NCBI RefSeq assembly: GCF_024679245.1
Contig: NC_090176.1
Span: forward strand, 48,577,615 to 48,641,614
Source: Pseudorasbora parva
Lineage: Eukaryota; Chordata; Actinopteri; Cypriniformes; Gobionidae
Direction: 5' to 3'
DNA: 64,000 nucleotides
The translations under genes were made by a program, and so were the position numbers. Every line of letters begins with the position of its first letter. Position 1 is the stretch's first letter. The notes below the pieces were generated by a model. That model was not told where the DNA came from and searched no databases. It saw only the letters and a list, made by a program, of their open reading frames with translations. Below are positions 54,252 to 64,000 of this stretch, in pieces.

Positions 54252-54650
54252 CCAGTTACTACAGTAGACATGTCGATATTACAAGATTTCATCTTGTGAA
54301 GAGCGTTCACGTCCTCGTAGAGCTCGTGATTACAGCTTGTAAACTGGGAATTTTCGGAAAGCTCCTACTTGTACCACATGATGACGACTGACCACTGCAG
54401 ATTTATTTAGGCATTGATAAAGTTGACATAGCAATGCCTAATGCCTAACTGCCGCTTTGACGCTTCAAAAAATTCATAGAGAGATTGTAAAACTAATCCA
54501 TATGAATTGAGCAGTTTAATTTTCTGAAGAGACACAATCACTTTATATGATAAACAGATTGAATTTAGGCTTTTAATCACAAATAAACATTAATCAACTC
54601 AAAAAGTTGTAGGAAACGGAGGCTCAAGCATGTTCACTTAACGTAAAAAA

Positions 54651-55327
54651 GAACCAATGAGGTTCATTCTCGTGTTACGCAGCACGTTTGAGCTTCAGTA
54701 AGAACCAATGAGGTTCATTCTCGTGTTACGCAGCACGTTTGAGCTTCAGCGAGAACCAATGAGGTTCATTCTCGTGTTACGCAGCACGTTTGAGCTTCAG
54801 CGAGAACCAATGAGGTTCATTCTCGTGTTACGCAGCACGTTTGAGCTTCAGCGAGAACCAATGAAGTTCATTCTCGTGTTACGCAGCACGTTTGAGCTTC
54901 AGCGAGAACCAATGAGGTTCATTCTCGTGTTACGCATCACGCTTGAGCTTCAGCGAGAAACAATGAGGTTCATTCTCGTGTTACGCATCACGTTTGAGCT
55001 TCAGCGAGAACCAATGAGGTTCATTCTCGTGTTACGCATCACGTTTCAGCTTCAGCGAGAACCAATGAGGTTCATTCTCGTGTTACGCAGCACGTTTAAA
55101 CTTCAGCGAGAACCAATGAGGTTCATTCTCGTGTTACGCAGCACGTTTGAGCTTCAGCGAGAACCAATGAGGTTCATTCTCATGTTACGCATCACGTTTG
55201 AGCTTCAGCGAGAACCAATGAGGTTCATTCTCGTGTTACGCAGCACGTTTGAGCTTCAGCGAGAACCAATGAGGTTCATTCTCGTGTTACGCAGCACGTT
55301 TGAGCTTCAGCGAGAACCAATGAGGTT
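54651..55327. repeat. 51-bp minisatellite, 13 copies plus a partial
   Basis: Unit GAACCAATGAGGTTCATTCT / CGTGTTACGCAGCACGTTTG / AGCTTCAGCGA. Because 51 is a multiple of three, the array is open as a 17-residue periodic frame (54708-55412). There is no evidence that it is a gene. Confidence 0.95.
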
Positions 55328-56035
55328 GAATGAGGTAAAGCATCAAAGTGGTATTGCGTTGTCTGTCAATGGAGGGATAGACGGCTCTCAAATTTTACTA
55401 CAAATATCTTAATTTGTTTTCCGAATATCTTACAGTCTTACAGGTTTGATTTTTCGGTGAACTACTTCCTTTAATGTATTTTTTTGTAGTATTTCTGTTC
55501 CCAGGAAATCTAACCCACAAGCTTGGCACTTCCAGCTCTGTGCTTTGAGGAAGAGGAAAAGTGCTAATTTAAGTTTACAGAAATCAAAGGGTCTTAAAAA
55601 GAACTCCGAAAGAGAAATAATGGATTTCTCATTACTTCTCACACCTGCTTCTCAGCTTTAAAACTTGGCATTTGTGCCTGGAGTTGATTCATCAACACAA
55701 CTAGTGAAATGAACACAACCCTCCTTTCCATTCTCTTGCTCATGAATTCGCTCTATTGTGAACACAGCCAATGAATTTGACCTGACCTACAGGATGAGAA
55801 GACAATAGAACAAAAGCAGGACTCGCAGGACAACAACAGAAGCCGTCGGTGCTCTGGAGGTGTGGGGTCCCTGACGTGCAGATTAGGGTTTGGGGAGCAC
55901 TTTGCAGGTTGTTGTCACAGAAAAGCCAGCAGAGAATTGCACTAGCTCATCCCCAGATAGAGGAGTGTGTGAGCAGAGTAGGCAAGAAATTTGTTTTGCA
56001 CTAAATTAAAAGAGCTTAGAAAAAGAGAAAGTCAA
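55328..56035. other. Non-coding, nothing recognised
   Basis: No exon or repeat end noticed. Confidence 0.4.
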
Positions 56036-56159
<124 letters not shown>

Positions 56160-56959
56160 GCACAAATCAACAGTTTCTTTTTATTTTATTTAGCACATGT
56201 CCTTGTAGAAATATGCCATTTAATTTACTTAATAAAATAAACAAAATATTAAATAAATAAATAGATACATAAATAAATAAATAAATAAATAATACATATA
56301 AAATATAAATATAAAATGAATGTAAATTAAAATAATTTAATTAACTTAATAAAATAAAACAATGTGTGTCCCTTTTATATTTTGTAATTGCTATATGAAA
56401 GCATTGAGGCGTTATTGTATGACACTTTTGACAGTTACAGTATACCGCAGCCTCTTATCGTTTTATTGAGTGACACCAACATAACCAAACTAATTATTTG
56501 ATGTTCTTTTTCTTTTTTTAAACGCTCTTGTGTCACATTTAGCTAAAGCACTAATCCAAGCCCTTTACAGCCAGATTAGTAACTTCATCTGAATGTGTAT
56601 AATTTACAGCCATATAAGAAAGACTTCTTTCCCCCAATACTGAACAGGAGATCAGCGCAGCATGAATAATCAAGATCTCCTTCATCTGTTCAGATATACT
56701 TCATTGTACTATAAAACATACTGTACCTCTTTCCCCAGTGAAAAAACCCCCAGAAGTGCTAAAAATGAAACTGCTGAAAACAGTCATTTGGCATGACCTC
56801 AGACGGGATTATCAAGATAATATCCCATATACTCTCTATAATATTGATTAAATGACTTATTAATGACTGTTCACCTTTTGATTATTATTGTTGCCTCTAG
56901 TAATTATGTCTGATTTTTAGTTTCCAACCTATATGGGGATCTTTTTAAGCCAGCCGTAC
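56160..56959. other. Non-coding, AT-rich
   Basis: AAATAAAT-type runs at 56230-56350, otherwise unassigned. Confidence 0.4.
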
Positions 56960-57215
56960 AGTCTTTTTTAAACAACAGTTGGGTTAAATTAAACTGGCCA
57001 GCACTTTGGGCAAACATGTAACCCAACTGCCTAGTCCATTTTCAACCCAAATTGGGTTGTTTTAACCCAGCAATTGGGTTGTTTTAACCCTGCGGTTGGG
57101 TTAAATATTTGCTTAAGACAACCCAATCGCTGGGTTAAAACAACCCACTTTCTGGGTTAGTCCATATTTGACCCAACATTTGGTTGTTTTTTTACCAATA
57201 ATTTTTTACGGTGTA
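56960..57215. mobile_element. GGGTTA-type MITE, diverged
   Basis: Same interior motif series as the CACTCTAAAA elements (AACCCAGCAATTGGGTTG), with a degraded right end ATTTTTTACGGTGTA. Confidence 0.7.
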
Positions 57216-57352
57216 CTAGTATTTCTAAATGCCTAAAGAACTTACAATAATAGAAAGCACAGCAGCTGAAGTTTATTTAAAACTACTGATCATTTCTCTC
57301 TGATCTGAACAGTTTGGGCACAATTTAGCACGTTTTATGAATTTTTCACTGT

Positions 57353-57633
57353 GACTGCAACAGTGTCGGCCCAGATTCGGCCCACATCTGGTTCACTCTA
57401 AAAAATGCTGGGTTGTTTTAACTCAATGTTGGGTCAAATATGGACTAACCCAGCAATTGGGTTGTTTTAATCCTGCAGGTGGGTTAAATATTTGCTTAAG
57501 ACTACCCAATCGCTGGGTTAAAACAACCCAGGTTCTGGGTTAGTCCATATTTGACCCAATATTGGGTTGTTTTATGCCCAGAATATTTTAGAGCGTTGTA
57601 TTTACGTGGATCTGGGCCGACACTGTTGCAGTC
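57353..57633. mobile_element. Foldback element interrupted by a CACTCTAAAA MITE
   Basis: GACTGCAACAGTGTCGGCCC at the left is the exact reverse complement of GGGCCGACACTGTTGCAGTC at the right end. The space between is almost entirely a CACTCTAAAA MITE (57394-57595, ends CACTCTAAAAAATG / ATATTTTAGAGCG). Confidence 0.8.
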
Positions 57634-57645
57634 TGGTATTTAAAT

Positions 57646-59567
57646 TCAATGCAAACCCAGTTTTTAAAAAAAACTGATGTAGAAATTCAAATAAAATTCT
57701 ATAAAACTGAATGTCCAAAATAAAAAAAACTTTATGACTCACTGAGAGTAAATTTGACCTGGCCTACTATTTTGTGAATGTAAGTGAATCATCATTGTTT
57801 TGGGAGACTTTCAAGGAATCGAAGGTTTCAGTCATTTAATGGCCTGTGCCGGTTCAGACGGAGCATTAATGATTTTGTCCTCCCACTAATACCGCATGAG
57901 GTGTCAGTCATACACTCCGCCGCCTGCCAGATTACATCCACTTTCAATTTCTCCACGGCCAGATGGTTTCTTCACACTGCATAAATAAATGAATGCGGGT
58001 GTGTGGACCTCCATAGCACGGATCACATTCTCCCTGCTCGTCTTGAAGGCGACGCGAGCTCCGATCTCGCAACCTCGGAGGTGAGCGGAACGCGCGCCGT
58101 GACGGGCCGCGCGGGAAGGTCCGCCGCCGTTTAAAGGAAGTGTTAACCGCGCGGATCCTAACGCAACTCGCACTTCGGGAGTGTTATCCTCCTAGATGTA
58201 TAAGGCACACATTTGCGAACATTGTTAGACAGATTGCATCACCTTTGGCTGCGGTGTGAACCTCTATCAATTATGCTCCTTTCCTTTGATGATCGCATTC
58301 CGTTAGAATAGCTGCTAATGAATTGCGAAGCGACGTGTGGAACGGTACGCGTATTCAATTTCACCGGCTTGATGTGAGGACGCCCGCGCCCGCGACACAC
58401 GGGCCGAAAGGTGTTTCAGACGGGCTTCCAGTCATTAGGACCTGGCAGCGGCGTTCCTCTCTCTCCTACCTGTAAATGGACTCGGAGGAAAAACACCGAC
58501 GGAGCCCGGTGAGAATTTCACTGGGGGCTTGAAAATTCACACCCGCCCAAGGTGTTGTTTAGGCGTCTGATAAACATGTGAGAAAATAATAGGCTGGAGA
58601 GGAGTGGGTGCTTCAACCAAGGAGACCAGAGTCAAGATCTAGATTTTTGAATAATTAACTTTGTGATCAAGACGATATCAGTCTGTTAGTCTTCATTTGT
58701 TCAATAGGAGCAACAATAGAGAGGAAGAAGGGAGAGTGCGCCAGCCATGAGAGAAAGAGAGACGAGAGTGTCTTGGAAACCGGAGTTGTGGATCTAATTG
58801 AGGCTGCAAGCGGCCATATGGGCTAGTGTGAAAATAGCAAACGCTATCAGTAAAGGAGAAATACGGAGGGAGGGAGGGAGGGAGGGGGAGAAGTCGAAGA
58901 ATATCTTAGATATGACTATGCATCCGGAGCCAAATCTCTCTCCAGCTGTAGGGACAAAACGAACACGCTTCCTCGCTGCTTTGTGTTCAACGCGATATGA
59001 ATGACTGGAGATGCTGAAACGCACGCACGCCAGCCATAGGAAGCAGGCCAAGAATGAAAAACAAAGTGCATGTGAGCCTCTCCTCCCAACGCGCCTGATG
59101 TTCCGAGGCTGCCTGTTATCCGAGGTGTTAATTGGCAAATTCGGTACAAGTCAAGAGCGTGTTCCCTGCCGTCCTCGCCCAGCTAGGCTAGGTCATTAAG
59201 CCGAGAATGGATTCTCTCATGCTGCCTTAACCCTTGCGGCGCATTGCATCTCTCCCTTCCTCCTTTTTTTTTAACCATCTAAAGCAAAGGCAAAAGCCAT
59301 ATATGAATGCATCATGAAACACCGTGCATCATTATTGCTTCTGAAAGGTCAGCTGTGTCACAATCGCAGCTTGCAACGGTGTTATGAATAAATTTGCAAG
59401 AAAAAAAAAAAATAATTTTGAGATGGATGGATGGATTGCAATGTATAGCCAGGGTGCACAAACAGGCCTACTGAGAATTAAACCCTCAAATAAAAGAAGG
59501 CACGGGAAATTTAATGACGAGATTCTCTCAAGGTTATGAAAAAATGTTCTGCAAGTCTAATATTTAA
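57646..59567. other. GC-richer, repeat-poor stretch upstream of tbr1
   Basis: 57.98-58.5 kb contains many CpG (GCGACGCGAGC, GGGCCGCGCGGG) and no transposon signature. No ORF has recognisable domains. It could be a CpG-rich regulatory region; conservation is untested. Confidence 0.4.
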
Positions 59568-60083
59568 AGATTTAGCTCATCCAAAAGTTCTGTCATTAAT
59601 TAGGCTACTCGCCCTCAAGCCATCCTAGGTGTGTGACTTTCTTCTTTCGGCCAAACACAATCTGAGTTATATTTAAAAAAAAAAAAAAAAAAAAAAATTT
59701 TTTTGACCCTTTAAGCTTTTTAATGGCAGTCAATTGTAGATTTTGAAGCCAAAAAAGCACATCCATCCATCCATCATAAAAGTAATAAAAGAGGTCACTC
59801 TTCCGCCAGAACTCGAAGCCATTACCGGAAGCCAGTGATTATAGTTTTTTAATGCTTTATATGGATATTTGTGCATGGCTTATCTTCAAAAGGCCTTTAT
59901 TAACCCCCTGGATTACTATTATAATGAATGGATGCACTTTTTTGGACTTCAAAATCTAAGGTACCATTCACTCCCATTAAAGGAGTATTTTTATAGTATT
60001 TTTTTAAGTCGGATTGTGTTCGAATGAAAAGAGAAAGTCATAGAACTAGTCTTTATGGGATCATTTTTGGGTGAACTATCCCT
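59568..60083. mobile_element. TTAA-targeted foldback MITE, 516 bp
   Basis: Ends AGATTTAGCTCATCCAAAAG / TTTTTGGGTGAACTATCCCT, with TTAA at 59564-59567 and 60084-60087. The left end is more diverged than in the other copies, and an A run sits near 59671-59697. Confidence 0.85.
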
Positions 60084-60424
60084 TTAAGATATTTTTTTTA
60101 TTATTAATGTTCTCAAATATAAGCACAATTGTTGTACTTTTTATTTTATTAGTTTTAGAACGTTCATAGAACATTCAAACGTGACATTTACTTTGTGTTT
60201 GCAAAATTCTAAAATGGAATGTTGCCTTGACGATCGCATTACCAAAACATTAAAAAAAATGAATGAAAATAATTAAATGGGTGTTTCATGTGGAACATTC
60301 ACACATAATAGTTCAACAACTTAATGAGATTTTTGTTAGCTGAGCTGAGAAAATACACGGAACCTTAAAGAAAAGGGTTCTTATAGATTTAGAATTAGAA
60401 TTTTTTTTTAAACTTTGTTTAGCC

Positions 60425-60736
60425 TTGTAAAACTTTATTTTACAGTGTCATAGTTACGTTACATAGTAATAACTATAAATTATGCATACTTACATGCACT
60501 AACCCTAAACAAGCCCCAACTCTCATCCTAACCAATATTACTATTTAAATGAATAATTACAGTGTAACCCTTTATTATTAAGGTGACGTAATTAGAGTGT
60601 ACTAACTCAAATAAGTACTGAGTAATATTAATGAATTGCATGAACTTGCTAGAACGTTACGGTTTGGGTTAGGGCTTGCTTGAGGGTTACTTGTAAATAT
60701 AGCAAGTATATAACGTCACTTTAAAATAAAGTGTTA
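60425..60736. mobile_element. One or two MITE pieces of the CTTTATTTTA type
   Basis: TAAAACTTTATTTTACAGTG (60428 on) and GTAACCCTTTATTATTAAGG (60564 on) both face TTTAAAATAAAGTGTTA at about 60720-60736. The interior has CACTAACCCTAAAC / GTTTGGGTTAGGG. Confidence 0.6.
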
Positions 60737-62952
60737 AAACTGTTCCAAATGGAACTTTGGGGAAACAAAAAATGGAATTCTTCTATAGCTGTGAAAATAT
60801 TTATTTTGAAGAGCGCAGAAAACCAGGAAAACGCACGAGTTTAACGCGCTTTAAAGCAAAGCTTAAGCCGGTCTAAGAGGCCTTCCTCTCCGTCGCTTCC
60901 TCCTCAGAAACGGTGGCGTCCTCTGGGGCTCCGGGTGCGATCTCACCAATGCCTCTGTCATCACTTGCTGTGACTGCCAAATCCGTGCTCCAGAATCGGG
61001 GGGCTCGCAAACCAGGCATCGAAACAAACACACACAGCAGACAGGACTGCTCAGAGACCTACGGAAGGCAGCCTTTCGCTTCAACACATTTCGCCTGACA
61101 CGAGGAGCCATCGCGTCGCATCCTGAACCGAGAGGGACCGTCGCGTTGCTTGTTGGGTAACATGTAATCTGCGGGGTGGCCCTATCCTCTCTTGCCCTTA
61201 CATTTGGTCTGCATCCCATGCATTCACATGTGTTCATGTAGGAAGTTGTTGATTGTCTGCACGACTTTGATATGGAGAGATGGCCATCGAGCCATCGGGA
61301 GGCTAGGAAATACCGGCCAACTGACCTATAACACCTGCTAACGCGAATTTCTCACAGGTGCATGAACAAAAACTGGTAAAAATAATATAGCCTTGCTACA
61401 AGACTTAGACTTGCGATGCGAAACGTGCATGAACAAAATATTATTAAAAATAATATTCAAGGTGCATAGGCAAATATTGTTCAAACATAATATGCAATAC
61501 TTAAAATGCGAAATTATTTTAGTTGCATGGGCAAATATTGTCTAATATTATAAGTGGTAATAACATCTAATGTATTGTCTTTTTACACCTTACAGTGGGG
61601 TCTATAAACCTGACAAACTGCTAAATAAAACAACTAAATGATCATCGCATGCAGGCCAAATGTAAGGGGGAAAGACTGGAGAATGACAGTCAAACCTGAC
61701 CCTAGGCTTCACAACAAACATCATTTGACATTACAATTGTGTCGTCAGATCTCAGGTGTTTGCAGTCGCTATAAACACACACAGCGCACAGGAATACTGT
61801 GGGAATACACTTCCTCTGCTCTGATCAAACTTTTGTCAGTGGTGATGCTGAGACTGTCTCTGACTTCCTGTTAATTAACACTACATATTAATTCCTCCAT
61901 CTTTTCCCCCTCTCCTCTCCCAGACTGTGATTTGGCAATCGTCTGGCAGCTTGGGTTTGTACTCAGACTGTGGTTATTTGGCTGTACAAAAAGAAATAAC
62001 AATCACGTTGATAAGTATTTACGAGAGGGAGTTTCTAATGTTTTATTAATTTATTTACCAAACATTATATTCATAATGTGTATTTATGTAGTATTAGCTA
62101 CAATGGCTGTCGGGAAATTTGCGCACAATCTGCCAGAACGAAATGAAAACGAAAAACAAATCTATTTTTGATAGGTTACCCATTTATTTATTATTTACTT
62201 ATTATTCGATACATTTCGTGAACTCTCTGCGATGTCATAATGATTATTTAAAGTTATTATGCCACGAGAATTCAATTAAAAGTCGCCCGGTCACTCTCAC
62301 TGTAGGTTTATGTAGCCTAGTTGTAAACGAAACGAGTAAATTCTTCTCTTCTAGATATGTTTGTAATTTCCGTTTGCGTAGAAATTAAATGTTTTTCCTC
62401 ACATACGGTACATTTATAAAAAGAAAAAGAAATAAAAAAAAAACCTGCATGATTATTAAAAATAAATAAATAAAATATATAAAAAATAAATAGAATGTAA
62501 AGAGTAAGCGAGGTGAAAAAAATGCAGGATTTATTTCCTGATATAATACTTCATGATTCTCAAAACAAATAATCAAATATAATACTATTAAAGGCTATAA
62601 TATTTCATGTGGTCATAGGCCTAAACAAATCCATATCTCGCGGGAGATTCACATGAACGATGTTCTGCTGCTATATGACATAAGGAAACATTAATTGAGG
62701 AAAGATTAGACGCAAATGAAACAGCAACAGATGTTTGAAATGACGCTAATTTCATGTCATTATCCGTGTCCAGTTGACGGCAAATAGCATCGAAATTAAT
62801 TCAATTAGAAAGCTCTACATTTCTAACGTGAGTTTATATTATGAATATGGAACGTGGCCTAGATATACTTAAATAAAATCATTTATATAGGCTACATACA
62901 AGTATTATAAGAGCAGACAAAAATAAAGATCTATAAGGTTGGTTCGTTTATA

Positions 62953-62956
<4 letters not shown>
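60737..62956. other. Far-upstream region, no gene
   Basis: The minus-strand ORF at 60863-61237 has arginine-rich composition and no domain, so I do not accept it. TTGCCCTTACATTTGGTCTG (61191) recurs inverted as CAGGCCAAATGTAAGGG (61652), an unexplained short inverted repeat. Confidence 0.4.

Positions 62957-63024
<68 letters not shown>
62957..63024. repeat. (AT)n microsatellite
   Basis: TA dinucleotide run. Confidence 0.97.
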
Positions 63025-63027
<3 letters not shown>

Positions 63028-63163
63028 ACATGTATTTACAAATGTAAATACATATTTTTACACACACATATATAGGCCTAGTCCTATATAATAGGCCTAC
63101 CTATAATAATCTGTAGGTATACTCAAAATATGGTACACACACACAGGCTACACACACACACAC

Positions 63164-63167
<4 letters not shown>

Positions 63168-63245
<78 letters not shown>
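63168..63245. repeat. (AT)n microsatellite
   Basis: TA dinucleotide run, 140 bp from the previous one. Confidence 0.97.
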
Positions 63246-63248
<3 letters not shown>

Positions 63249-63469
63249 TTCTCAATGTTAAGTGGTCTCTTATTTTTTTCCAGAGCTGTATATGTTTGTA
63301 TGTATGTGTGTGTGTGTGTGTTTTATTCTTTATATATTTAGTACATATATATATATAAATGGTAGACAATATATAACCTATAGCCTTAATAAATATGGTT
63401 GTCAAATCGATGAATCGCATGTAACATAAAAGTTTGTGTGTGTGTGTGGGGGGGGGGGGGGGGCATTAT

Positions 63470-63646
63470 TTTGTAACGTATCAGGACACAAATGTGTATA
63501 ATGACATGGGTATGACACAGGTATTACAAGGAGAGGGTGAAAGATGAGGACATTAGCCATATCCTGCACTTTTCAAAATGCTTATAAATCATACAGGATT
63601 AATTTTTTTTTAGAAAGTAAAAATGCAGAATGTTTCCTGTGATGGG

Positions 63647-63737
<91 letters not shown>

Positions 63738-64000
63738 CTGTTTATGTGGTTTATGAGGACACAAATTTGTATAACTACATGGGTATTACACTGGTATTAC
63801 ACTATAAATGTGGTTTATGAGGACATATCAAATGTCCTCATAATTCAAATGGCCTTAAAAACATACTAAATGATGTTTTTTTGAGAAAGTAAAAATGCAG
63901 AATGTTTCCTGTGATGGGTAGGTTTAGGGGCAGGTGCAGTGTAAGGGGATAGAAAATACGGTTTGTACAGTATAAAAACCATTACGCCTATGGAATGTCC
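63470..64000. repeat. Dispersed fish repeat, two overlapping copies, split by (GT)n
   Basis: AAAGTAAAAATGCAGAATGT followed by TTCCTGTGATGGGTAGGT occurs at 63615-63650 and again at 63885-63922. Each is preceded by AGGACACAAAT/TATGAGGACA motifs. The first copy runs into a (GT)n tract (63649-63736) where the second continues with TTTAGGGGCAGG. It is cut by the window end. Confidence 0.8.

Noticed and set aside
54708..55412. 234-codon ORF with 17-residue repeats as a repetitive protein gene
   Set aside because: It is fully explained by a 51-bp tandem array; no promoter, splice site or homology, and no non-repeat coding part.
60863..61237. 124-codon minus-strand ORF
   Set aside because: Arginine- and proline-rich without domain, splice context or neighbours; the low stop density follows from local GC content.

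Overview
The window is from a ray-finned fish, most likely a cyprinid. Coding sequence is sparse and intron-split. The rest is packed with vertebrate DNA-transposon relics: Tc1/mariner, hAT, PIF/Harbinger and TTAA- or TA-targeted foldback MITEs. There are also tRNA-derived SINE pieces and long microsatellites. No bacterial, phage or CRISPR feature is present.

The one complete gene is a T-brain-1 (tbr1) orthologue on the minus strand, with six coding exons between 34119 and 30089. Joining the exons at the splice sites I read gives 2031 nt, or 676 residues plus a stop, close to mammalian TBR1. Downstream on the same strand, at 24286-24239, is the first coding exon of slc4a10 (sodium/bicarbonate transporter NBCn2/NCBE), read as MDVKDQGAQMEPLLPA. 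This preserves the vertebrate order TBR1-SLC4A10. The rest of slc4a10 lies left of the window, so about 1-24238 is its first intron(s). One perfectly spliced, in-frame 27-nt candidate microexon sits at 6560-6534.

Layout. 1-5109: Tc1 end and a stack of nested transposons. 5110-11476: intronic sequence with an old LTR-like piece, a Tc1 copy and a 1.1-kb hAT. 11477-16780: composite block holding a decayed, spliced, apparently coding unit of unknown function on the plus strand, plus a Harbinger MITE. 16781-24238: intron with four foldback elements. 24239-24480: slc4a10 exon 1 and promoter region. 24628-26980: a TTAA element and another Tc1 copy. 27000-30088: tbr1/slc4a10 intergenic region and tbr1 3' UTR, with a promoter-like, exon-like plus-strand segment near 29.5-29.66 kb. 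30089-34119: tbr1. 34120-64000: 30 kb upstream of tbr1 without a recognisable coding exon, containing transposon nests (37.4-38.7 kb), minisatellites (39.2-40.0 and 54.65-55.33 kb), a segmental duplication with SINE and MITE (41.0-41.9 kb), diverged 0.27- and 0.42-kb tandem duplications (45.3-47.35 kb) and a RecQ-helicase-like fragment inside a repeat (51.1 kb).

tbr1 encodes a T-box transcription factor of forebrain glutamatergic neurons, and slc4a10 a neuronal/choroid bicarbonate transporter; both statements are family knowledge. Their linkage is ancient synteny, not an operon. The observation I most want checked is the spliced coding-like unit at 13184-15439. Its reading frame crosses three GT-AG junctions, it ends in a stop and a poly(A) signal, and it is embedded in repeats.
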